Shown here one piece after another: positions 54,624 to 64,000 of a DNA stretch of 64,000 bases. The position numbers and the translations under genes were made by a program. Source of the DNA: Bos javanicus (lineage: Eukaryota; Chordata; Mammalia; Artiodactyla; Bovidae); contig NC_083869.1 in NCBI RefSeq assembly GCF_032452875.1, forward strand, positions 120,100,001 to 120,164,000. Direction: 5' to 3'. The notes under the pieces were generated by a model. It was given only the letters and a program-made list of their open reading frames with translations. It searched no databases and was not told the DNA's origin. Every line of letters begins with the position of its first letter. The first letter of the stretch is position 1.

Positions 54624-57496
54624 ATGCAGGGGGCTTGCGTGCTGCTGCTGCTGGGCCTGCAGCTACAGGTCTCCCTCGGCCTCGTCCCAGGTAACCAGGC
54701 AGCTCCCGGTGCCCTCTACTCACAGGGGTGGCCCCAGGCTGACCTGACCTCCACTCTCCCCTTGAGCAGTCGATGAGGAAGACCCCGCCTTCTGGAACCG
54801 CCAGGCAGCCCAGGCCCTTGATGTGGCTAAGAAGCTGCAGCCCATCCAGACAGCCGCCAAGAATGTCATCCTCTTCTTAGGGGATGGCGAGTGCGCTAGG
54901 CTGGTCCACACCCTGTCCCCCGACAACCCTGGAATCCTGGGCTGCCGGCTGACCCAGGCTGGCCCCAGGGACTCAGACCTGACACAGTGTACCTTCAGGG
55001 ATGGGGGTTTCCACGGTGACAGCCGCTCGGATCCTAAAGGGGCAGATGGCTGGCAAGCCGGGACCTGAGACACCCCTGGCCATGGACCAGTTCCCATACG
55101 TGGCTCTGTCCAAGGTAAGGGCCAAGTGGCCTCAGGGTGGTCTACACCAGAGGGGTGGGTGTGGGCCTAGGGAGCAGGGTAGGAGGGAAAGCCCCAGGAG
55201 GGTCTCGGGCTGAGATAGGGGCCGGGGGCTGTGAGGATGGGCCCAGGGCCTGGGTCAGGAGCTGGGTGTCTACCCCAGCAGAGCTGAAGGCATCTCTGTC
55301 CCCAGACATACAACGTGGACAGACAGGTGCCAGATAGCGCAGGCACTGCCACTGCCTACCTGTGTGGGGTCAAGGGCAACTACAGAACCATTGGTGTAAG
55401 TGCAGCCGCCCGCTACAACCAGTGCAACACGACGCGTGGGAATGAGGTCACGTCTGTGATGAACCGGGCCAAGAAACAGGTGGGCTTGGGCGTCAGCTTC
55501 CCGGGCAGGGACGGGCTCAGAGACCTCAGTGGTCCCCCGTGACCTCTGCCACCCTCAGGGAAGGCAGTGGGAGTGGTGACCACCACCAGGGTGCAGCACG
55601 CCTCCCCAGCCGGGGCCTATGCGTACACGGTGAACCGAAACTGGTACTCAGACGCCGACCTGCCTGCCGATGCCCAGATGAACGGCTGCCAGGACATCAC
55701 TGCATAGCTGGTCAACAGCATGGATATTGACGTACGACATGAGGGGCTAAGGGCGGGGCTGGGCAGAGGGGGTGGGACAGACATCTGTCACAGACCCAGG
55801 AAACTCACAGCCCTGGGGACTGACAGCCCCTCCCATGTGTGGAGGGGGAGGAGGTGAGGACAGACCTTTCCCACAGACCTGGTGGGGGAGGTAGGGGCTG
55901 TGTGAGAGGCGTAAAGGGCCAAGTAGGCCCTGAACCCACCTGCCCTAATCTCTGGCTCCAGGTGATCCTGGGTGGAGGCTGAATGTGCATGCTTCCTAAG
56001 GGGACCCCAGACCCTGAATACCCACATGATGCCAATCAAATTGGAGTCCAGAAGGACAAGCAGAACCTGGTGCAGGAGTGGCAGGCCAAGCACCAGGTGA
56101 TGGGGGCTCATGGATGCAGGGGGTACAGTGGGGCCGGGCCTGGGGTGTCGGGCTATGGGCTGAGGCCTGGTTCTGCCCTCCCAGGGAGGCCACTATGTGT
56201 GGAACCGCACGGAGCTCCTTTAGGCAGCCAATGACTCCAGTGTAACACACCTCATGGGTAACAACCCCACCCACCCCCACTGTCCTCCCAGGGATGGGTG
56301 CCACGGGCCCCCGGTCCCCAGCTTGCAGGTCTCCACTGGTCCCCTTTCCCACAGCCCTCTTTGAGCCAGTTGACATGGCCTATCAGACTCAGTGAGACCA
56401 CACCAATGACCCGTCCCTGGAGGAGATGACGGAGGCGGCCCTGCAAGTGCTGAGCAGGAACCCCAGGGGCTTCTACCTCTTTGTGGAGGGTGAGTGGCAG
56501 CCCCTTGGGGAACAGAGGAGCGATGAGGGCCATCAGAGCGGGTTTAGTATCTTATATGTGACTTACCTGCAGGAGGCCGCATTGACCACGGTCACCATGA
56601 TGGCAGAGCATATAGGGCGCTGACCGAGGCGGTCACGTTTGACAATGCCATCGCCAAGGCTAACGAGCTCGCTAGCGAACTGGACACGCTGATCCTTGTC
56701 ACTGCAGACCACTCTCATGTCTTCACTTTTGGTGGCTACCCCCTTCGTGGGAACTCCATTTTCGGTAAGCCCAGGGAGACTGGCAGGTCCTTGTCCCTAA
56801 GTTACGAGGCACAAAGTGCTCTGAGCCAGTTCCCTCCTCTGCAAAGTGGAGCAACTGCCCTGTATCACTCTGGTGAGGATTAAGCCAGTGAACAGACAAG
56901 ACGTGCCTGGGCTCAGCACACAGAAGGCACCCAAAAGGATTGGGTCAGTGTGATCACTGGGTCCCCTCCTCCTTGCAGGGTTGGCAGATGGCAAAGCCAG
57001 AGATGGCAAGTTCTATACTCCCTCCTCTATAGCAATGGCCCCGGGTACCAGATGAACAGGGACTCAAGACCTGATGTGGACGAAACCAAGAGCAGTGGGT
57101 GGGCCCTGGGGTGCAGGGGAAGAGGGATGGGAGGATCCTGGCTGGGAAGTCAGAGGAGGGGGAGGCCGCCTCCCTGCCGGCTCTGAACTCCCATTCTCTG
57201 CCAGGGGACCCCTCACCCCAGCAGCAGGCGGCCGTGCCCCTGGTTAGGGAAACCCACGGGGGCGAGGACGTGGCGGTGTTTGCCGCGACCCGCAGGCGCA
57301 CCTGGTGCACGGCGTGCAGGAGGAGACCTTCGTGGCGCACATCATGGCCTTTGCGGGCTGCGTGGAGCCCTACACCGACTGCCATCTGCCGGCCCCCGCT
57401 CACCCCACCAATACTGCATGCCAGGCCGCCTGCCCACCTTCTCTGGCACTGCTGGCCGGGGCTCTGCTGCTGCTTCTGGCCCCTGCCCTGCACTGA
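54624..57496 (+). pseudogene. Intestinal-type alkaline phosphatase, unprocessed pseudogene (11 exons)
   Basis: Exons: 54624-54690, 54770-54886, 54999-55114, 55306-55479, 55559-55731, 55962-56096, 56185-56257, 56355-56489, 56573-56764, 56979-57094 and 57205-57496. The living family members are GPI-anchored, Zn/Mg-dependent phosphomonoesterases of the gut brush border. Visible landmarks: signal peptide MQGACVLLLLGLQLQVSLG; GDG/MGV metal site; nucleophile Ser in VPDSAGTATAY; RIDHGHH and TADHSHVF metal ligands; THGGEDV; and a hydrophobic GPI-type tail. Breaks are in-frame stops at 55705 (exon 5), 55980 (exon 6), 56221 (exon 7) and 56393 (exon 8), plus 1-bp deletions at the end of exon 4, in exon 10 and in exon 11. 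Introns are kept, so it arose by gene duplication. It is close to bovine intestinal phosphatase as I know it, and a functional copy probably lies farther downstream. Confidence 0.92.
54887..54888 (+). other. Non-canonical GC splice donor in phosphatase intron 2
   Basis: The reading frame requires exon 2 to end at 54886, followed by GCGAGT instead of GTGAGT. GC-AG introns exist, but this is one T-to-C change from the normal site and could be another disabling lesion. Confidence 0.8.
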
Positions 57497-58989
57497 CCCC
57501 CACCAGCCCAGACCTAGGGAATTCCTGCTCCCCTGCCCAGAAGCTTCAATGGACTCGAACCACCCTGGAGGCTGAGGCCCTGACTTTCCTGTGAGAGCCA
57601 CAGTCTTCAGTGCCCCCGGCCTCGGTGTCCCCAGATTTTGTTGGAGCTGCCCCAGACCCCAGGAAAGGCAACGGCTCAGACCACCCAGTCTCTTCTCCCC
57701 ACCCAACAGCCCTGCCTGAGGACCACACTGGCACCAGAGGTGTCCCCCATAAGGTATCAGGGCCTACCAGACCCCCACTGGGGGCTTCCGGGAGGCATGG
57801 TTTCTGGTTGCCTGACTTCCAGGAGGCGTGGCTCCCGGGGAGCTGTGGCTTCCCATCCTCCTGGAACCCACCCTGTGGGCACCTCGCCGGCCAAGGAGGT
57901 GTCTGGGGCCAGGAGCGCCGGGGGGCCCCTCGACACAGAGTCCTCAGCAGTCCCTCCTAGGAACCCAGCGGTACCACTACAGACAGGAGATAGCGACACA
58001 GAGGAGAGGAGACTTGTCCCAGGTCCCCCAGCTGCTGTGACGGTGGCCCTGGTGCCCCTTTCAGGCTGGGGCATCCCAGTAGCAGCAGGGGACCTGGGGG
58101 TGGGGACACAGGCCCCGCCCTCCTGGGAGGGAGGAAGCAGCCCCCAAACAAACTGTTGTGAGTGTGATACAGGAGTGACACGTGTGGGAAGAGAAGCCCT
58201 TAGGTGGGGGCACAGAGCGTGTGTCTGTGTGAAGGGGGGTCAGGGTCACATCAGGGACGGGCTGATGAAGGGCTGACGTTGAGCAAAGACCAAAGGCAGT
58301 GAGGGCGGGAGCATCGCATAAAGACATCAGTGCAGGAGCCCCGAGGGGGCATCGGCAGGGCCAGGTGAGGCCAGCATGTGACCGAGTTGTGGGGAGCCAC
58401 AGGGTAAAGAAGGTCAAAGCTGAGGGAACCGGAGGATGGGGCAGGAGCTGGTATTTCATCCAGAATGTGGGAGGGGAGTGGAAGGCTGTGGGCAGGGACA
58501 TAACAGGACCAGAAGACTCTAGAAAATATCCTGCTGGCTACTGAGGAGAGAAGACTCTATTCTGTTTATGTGTTGTTGTGGGGGTGGGACAGAGGTAGGA
58601 GCTGGGAAACCCGCATTTCTGACCTCTCTCTGAAAACATTCCAGAGCGCCTGCTCCTATATAATTACACTGAGTATGTAATTACCCCTAAAGGAACGTTT
58701 CAAAGAATTTTATACAAGTGAACAGAGCCCTTTTTTTCGATAAATTTTACAAAATTACAGATTTATTTGTACTTTTACAAAGGTGTCAAATGGTATTTTG
58801 CTCTCATTGGAAATGTTAACGTGATTGAGTATGCTTCCTTATTTGCTAAAATTTTGATTTAAAACTGTAAACATCAATTTGAAGACCAGGCTCTCAGTGC
58901 AGTTTATGTAGCTCTGGGTTTTATTAGCTGTCACAAATCTATGGAGCTGAATAGAACAAGGGCATCAGTAGCAAGATTTACTATATCGA

Positions 58990-59420
58990 TGGACTCATTT
59001 TTTTAAATTGCGGGACAGTTGCTTTACAATGTTGTGTTAGTTTCTGCTGTACAACAAAGTGAATCAGCCATACAAGTGTTACTAGCTCAGTCGTGTCTGA
59101 CTCTTTGTGACCTCATGGACTGTAGCCTGCCAGTCTCCTCTGTCCGTGAAATTCTCCAGGCAAGAATAACCATGGTGGGTAGCCGTTCCCTTCTCCAGGG
59201 GATCTTTCCGACCCAGGGATCGAACTCTAGTCTCCTGCATTGCAGGCAGATTCTTCACCATCTGAGCCACCTGGGAAGCCCTTATGAGTACATATATCCC
59301 TTCCCTCTTGGATCGCCCTCCCACCCCCATCCCCATCCCACCCATTGAGGTCACCACAGAGCATGAGTTGAGCTCCCAGCACTATACAGCCAGTTCCCAC
59401 TAGCTGCGGTGACCACCCAG
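58990..59420 (-). mobile_element. L1 3'UTR fragment split by a SINE
   Basis: Antisense L1: gctttacaatgttgtgttag and tgctgtacaacaaagtgaat, then after the SINE gtacatatatcccttcc and gcactatacagccagttcc. Confidence 0.68.
59083..59281 (-). mobile_element. Bov-tA SINE
   Basis: Antisense copy: gctcagtcgtgtctgactc, cagggatcgaactctagtc and gagccacctgggaagcc. Confidence 0.9.
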
Positions 59421-59565
59421 TAAAGTCCCAATCTCCCAAGCGCCACCCACCAATTGTGCAAAGGCATTTTGATACAAGGCAGCTTGCCTGGTTCTGCCTT
59501 CCCTGTTGTCAGTTAGCTGGTCCAACAAACCAAAGAGAAGGGGTTGCTTGTTTATGTTTCATAGT

Positions 59566-59771
59566 GTGTTGGTCGCTCATTCATGTCCAACTCTTTACGA
59601 CCCCATGGACTGTAGCCCCGCCAGGCTCCTCTGTCCGTGGGATTCTCCAGGGCAAGAATACTGGCGTGGGTTGCCATTCCCTTCTCCAGAGGATCTTCCT
59701 GACCCAGGGATTGAATCCAAATCTCCTGCATTGCTGGCAGATTCTTTACCGTCTGAGCTACAAGTAAATCC
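59566..59771 (-). mobile_element. Bov-tA SINE
   Basis: Antisense copy: ggtcgctcattcatgtcc, cagggattgaatccaaatc and gtctgagctacaag. Confidence 0.9.
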
Positions 59772-59867
59772 CCTGGGTTCAAAACCCAAGGGAACTCTGG
59801 GAACCATGGTTTCCCTTGGGCAAACCATGAGTTTTATAAACAGATTATTCTGGCATACATGGTGATC

Positions 59868-59962
59868 TTTGCACAACTTTGATTATCCTGAAAATCACTG
59901 AACTGTACACTTGAAAAGGGTGAGTTTTGTGGTATATAAATTATACCTAAATGTTAAAAAGT
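59868..59962 (+). mobile_element. L1 3' terminal fragment
   Basis: Sense remnant with actgaactgtacacttgaaa and ggtatataaattatacct, typical of old L1 3' ends. Confidence 0.55.
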
Positions 59963-61158
59963 TTCTGTTTCCAAGTTTTTTCTAAATTGTGTAGGTATGA
60001 GGGATTTTATCAGTCAAATACAGTGTTGGCCACAAGATCAAGGACAGATTCTCCAGCATCAGTTTTAATGTCTTGACCTTGAAGGGGCAGATGCAGGGGA
60101 AGTGTGCTTACTATATTCCAAGATTTTTATTTTATTGGGTGCTCAAGATGGACAGCACTTGTCACCTCAAGAAATCTCAGCACATGGGTCTTTAAGAAAG
60201 GAAGGGAGTCAGGAAGAAAGAGGGCAGGAGGACTCATGCCAGCTCCCTTCAATACCTTGCCAATAACATGGCTCATAATGTGGGGCTGATCAGGAACATT
60301 CTCATGGCCACCCCCAATCTCATTACCAAGTATCTATCATAAAGCTTCTCCTTTACTCGGACAATCTTGGTTTTAGAAAGTTAGCGACACTTACGGCTCC
60401 TACAGCTTGTTATGTATCCTCAAGGTTTCTGGATCTTCCCTGCAATGGTTGACTGTGGATGGACCAGTGAGTGAGCTGGGCAGGTTCTGCTGCGTCTACA
60501 GCTCTTATCATCCAGAATCCTTTAACATCACATCCTGTGAAGTAGGTATTCCATCAGGGGTGCACTGACACCGTTCTCCCCACATTACATTGCTTTCATT
60601 AAATAAATAAGAAATTAAACGTTAGAAACATATTTTCCCTGCTAGATCCTTCCTTTAGTGGTTCACTCACAAAAAAATTAGTATATTTTATCATTTAAAT
60701 ATACATTATTATGTATTTCATCCAGCAAATACCTTACACTGAGATATGTAGAAACACCTCTGCTTTCAGCCAACTGACTATATAGCAAACCTCCCACACT
60801 GAATAATCTGCTCTAAGACTTTTGTTTCGATCTACAGCAATGTTTTCTCTACATCTTCCAAAGACATTTGTGGATGAAGAAATGCCTTTTAGTTTTGTGA
60901 CAGATCATTTTCTGGTCATTGTTTCTGCCATTTTTACTGCAGCAGAAAGAATAAATGTCTGCCTGGTGGTAGGTGTTTTATGTCTTATGGTATTATGGAA
61001 GAACCTTTAAAAGAGCCTTCCAAATATTTATCATTGCTTAGGGAAAAGTCATAAAGTACTAGATGGAACTATGTATCACTTTAAACTTCCCTGGGAAAAA
61101 GCTATGGGGGGCTGTCTCATGTTCTGAAAGCTTAGTTGCTAACCAGGAGGCTTTCTTC

Positions 61159-61974
61159 CAGTTGTTGTTGTTGAGTCACTCAGTCATGTCTGACTCTTTG
61201 CGACCCAATGGACTGCAGCACACCAGGCCTCCTGTCGCTCACTATGTCCTGGAGTTTGCTCAGACAGATGTCCATTGAGTCAATGATGCCATCCAACCAA
61301 CTCATCCTCTATCGCCCCCTTCTCCTCCTGCTCTCAATCTTTCCCTCATCAGGGTCTTTTCCAATGAGTTGCCTGTTCACATAAGCGGCCAAAGTATTGG
61401 AGCTTTAGCTTCAGCATCAGTCCTTCTAGTGAATATTCAGGGCTGATTTACTTTAGGATTGACTGGTTGAATCTCCTTGCAGTCCAAGGGACTCTCAAGA
61501 GTTTTCTCCAGCACCATAGTTCAAAAGCACAAATTCTTTGGTACTCAGCCTTCTTTATGATCCAACTCTCACATCTGTACATGACCACTGGAAAAACCAT
61601 AGCTTTGACTTGATGGATCTTTGTCTGCAAAGTGATATCTCTGATTTTTAAGAGGCTTTCTAGGTTTGTCATAGCTTTTCTTCCAAGGAGCAAGCATATT
61701 TTAATTTCATGGCTGCAATCACTGTCTGCAGTGATTTTGGAGCTCAGGAAAATAAAATCTGTCACTGTTTCCATTTTTTCCCCATCTATTTGCCATGAAG
61801 TGATGGAACCACATACCATGATCTTAGTTTCTGAATGTTGAGCTTTAAGCCAACTTTTTCACTTTCCTCTTTCACTTTCATCAAGAGGCTCTTTAGTTCT
61901 TCTTCACTTTCTGCCATTAGAGTACTATCGTCTGCACATATGAAGTTATTGATATTTCTCCTTGTAATCTTGAT
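61159..61974 (-). mobile_element. BovB LINE, truncated 3' part
   Basis: Antisense 3' ~815 bp of BovB, from a GTTGTTGTTGTT tail to the YADD region of the RT (caataacttca / cagacgata on the - strand). Frames are broken. Confidence 0.9.
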
Positions 61975-62007
61975 GAATGCAAAAGTAGGAAGTCAAGAAA
62001 TACCTGG

Positions 62008-62279
62008 CTGCTGCTGCTAAGTCACTTCAGTCGTGTTGGACTCTGTGCGACCCCATAGATGGCAGCCCACAAGGCTCCCCCGTCCCTGGGATTCTCCAGG
62101 CAAGAACACTGGAGTGGGTTGCCATTTCCTTCTCCAATGCATGAAAGTGAAAAGTGAAAGCGAAGTCGCCCAGTCATATCCGACTCTTAGCAACCCCATG
62201 GACTGCAGCCTACCAGGCTCCTCCATCCATAGGATTTTCAGGCAAGAGTACTGGAGTAGGGTGCCATTGCCTTCTCCTT
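62008..62279 (-). mobile_element. BOV-A2 SINE inside BovB, no clear TSD
   Basis: Antisense dimeric element opening with CTGCTGCTGCTAAGTC and ending gccattgccttctcc. The host BovB reads acctgg before and agtaacagg after, contiguous in uninterrupted copies, so no duplication is evident. Confidence 0.92.
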
Positions 62280-63044
62280 TAGTAACAGGCAAATTTGGCC
62301 TTGGAGTACAGAATGAAGCAGGGCAAAGGCTAATAGAGTTTTCCCAAGAGAACGCACTGGTCATAGCAAACACCCTCTTCCAACAACACAAGAGAAGACT
62401 CTACACATGGACATCAGCAGATGGTCAATACCAAAATCAGATTAATTATATTCTTTGCAACCAAAGATGGAGAAGCTCTATACAGTCAGTAAAAAACAAG
62501 ACTGGGAACTGACAGTGGCTCAGATCATGAATTCTTTATTGCAGAATTCAGACTTAAATTGAAGAAAGTAGGAAAAACCACTAGACAATTCAGGTATGAC
62601 CTAAATCAAATCCCTTATGATTATACAGTGGAAGTGAGAAATAATTCATGGGATTAGATCTGACAGAGTGCCTGAAGAACTATGGACAGAGGTTTGTGAC
62701 ATTGTACAGGAGGAAAGGATCAAGACCATCCCCAAGAAAAAGAAATGCAAAAAGGCAAAATGGTTGTCTGAGGAGGCCTTACAAATAGATGAGAAAAGAA
62801 GCTAAAGGCAAAGGAGAAAAGGAAAGACATCCATTTGAATGCAAAGTTCCAAAGAAAAGCACGAAGAGATAAGAAAGCCTTCCTCAGCGATCAATGCAAA
62901 GAAATAGAGGGAAACAATAGAATGGGAAAGACTACAGATCTCTTCAGAAAATTAGAGATACCAAGGGAGCATTTCATGCAAAGATGGGCACAATAAAGGA
63001 CAGAAATGGTATGGACCTAACAGAAGCAGAAGATATTAAAAGAA

Positions 63045-63750
63045 GTGGCAAGAATACACAGAAGAACTGTACAAAAAGATCTTCACAACCCAGATAATCA
63101 CGATGGTGTGATCACTCACCTAGAGCCAGGCATCGTGGAATATGAAATCAAGTGGGCCTTACGAAGCATCATTACGAACAAAGCTAGTGGAGGTGATGGA
63201 ATTCCAGTTGAGCTATTTCAAATCCTAAAAGATTCTGTGACAGTGCTGCAGTCAATGTGCCAGCAAATGTGGAAAACTCAGCAGTAGCCACAGAACTGGC
63301 AAAGGTCAGTTTTCATTCCAATCCCAAAGAAAGGCAATGCCAAAGAATGCTCAAACTACTGCACAATTGCACTCATCTCACATGCTAGCAAAGTAATGCT
63401 CAAAATTCTCCAAGCCAGGCTTCAACAGTATGTGAACCATGAACTCCCAGATGTTCAAGCTGGATTTAGTAAAGGCAGAGGAACCAGAGATCAAATTGTC
63501 AACATCTGTTGGATCGTCAAAAAAGCAAGAGAGTTCCAGAAAAACATCTACTTTTGTTTTATTGACTATGCCAAAGCCTTTTGACTATGTGGATCACAAC
63601 AAACTGTGTAAAATTCTTCAAGAGATGGGAATACCAGACCACCTTACCTGCCTCCTGAGAAATCTATACAGATTTTTATTACAGAAATCTATGCAGGTCA
63701 GCAAGCAACAGTTAGAACTGGACATGGAACAACAGACTGGTTCCAAATAG
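63045..63750 (+). pseudogene. BovB RT fragments, broken frames
   Basis: Frames at 63045-63287 (SGGDGIPVELFQILK), 63396-63584 (FIDYAKAF, RT motif A) and 63439-63750 overlap in different phases because of indels. None is a functional gene. Confidence 0.8.
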
Positions 63751-64000
63751 GAAAAGGAGTACATCAAGTCTGTATATTGTCACCCTGCTTATTTAACTTA
63801 CATGCAGAGTACATCATAAGAAACACTGGGCTGGATGAAGCACAAGTTGGAATCAAGATTGCTGGAGAAATATCAATAACCTCAGCTACGCAGATGATAC
63901 CACCCTTATGGCAGAAAGTGAAGAAGGACTAAAGAGCCTCTTGATGAAAATGAAAGAGGAGAGTGAAAAAGTTGGCTTAAAATTCAACCTTCAGAAAACT

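Larger units (their letters stand above)
57497..61158. other. Intergenic sequence downstream of the pseudogene
   Basis: No gene recognised. I did not find AATAAA within about 1.2 kb of the pseudogene stop. 57497-58560 is GC-rich unique sequence. 58560-58985 and 59960-61158 are AT-rich with only short frames. The repeats inside are listed separately. Confidence 0.65.
61975..64000 (+). mobile_element. BovB LINE, endonuclease to RT, runs off the window
   Basis: Sense BovB starting abruptly inside the endonuclease (aatgcaaaagtaggaagtc) directly against the antisense copy. It continues through the linker and RT motif A (FIDYAKAF, 63541-63590) to the YADD region near 63890 and beyond 64000. A BOV-A2 interrupts it at 62008-62279. 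Many frameshifts and stops. Confidence 0.9.

Noticed and set aside
54624..57496. A functional intestinal alkaline phosphatase gene
   Set aside because: Four in-frame stops and three 1-bp deletions in seven different exons cannot be reconciled with a full-length enzyme.
60822..61010. A 62-codon frame with hydrophobic segments as a small membrane protein
   Set aside because: AT-rich intergenic DNA, no conservation evidence, and a length expected by chance.

Overview
This window is mammalian nuclear DNA from a ruminant, most likely a cow or close bovid. The evidence is the repeat content: BovB (RTE-type) LINEs, Bov-tA and dimeric BOV-A2 SINEs, CHR-type tRNA-Glu SINEs and a bovine-type L1 with its own 5'UTR. 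It is not a microbial window. I saw no operon, CRISPR array, phage or plasmid feature.

Layout. (1) 1-25.5 kb is the 3' part of DIS3L2 on the + strand. It consists of a long partial intron (1-17578) and then the last seven coding exons (17579-25158), with a 3'UTR and poly(A) signal at 25495-25500. These exons encode the end of the RNB exoribonuclease domain and the C-terminal RNA-binding part. One intron carries a GC-rich 46/48-bp minisatellite that starts about 20 bp after a splice donor. (2) About 25.5-54.5 kb is intergenic and almost wholly built of retrotransposons. It includes two BovB elements with inverted 5' halves (32.3-35.4 and 40.2-43.2 kb), each flanked by a target-site duplication (TSD). 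It also holds a chimeric L1 (43.7-46.7 kb) with an intact ORF1 and an unrelated A-rich 3' end, and a solo LTR at 52.3-53.4 kb with a SINE nested inside it. (3) 54.6-57.5 kb is an unprocessed, intestinal-type alkaline phosphatase pseudogene. All 11 exons are in place but carry four stop codons and three 1-bp deletions. The order DIS3L2 then alkaline phosphatase cluster agrees with the known mammalian arrangement (human 2q37.1). (4) 57.5-64 kb is intergenic: SINEs, L1 pieces and two BovB fragments meeting head to head at about 61975. The second BovB runs off the window.

The only gene that looks functional is DIS3L2, a 3'-5' exoribonuclease for uridylated RNAs. Everything else with coding potential is either retrotransposon ORF1, endonuclease or reverse transcriptase, or the dead phosphatase. 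I found no previously undescribed biological system. The most informative material is the insertion history, read directly from the bases: TSDs, 5' inversions, a poly(A)-only insertion and a chimeric L1. All repeat family names were assigned by recognition, without a database search, and repeat boundaries are good to roughly 5-15 bp unless a TSD fixes them.
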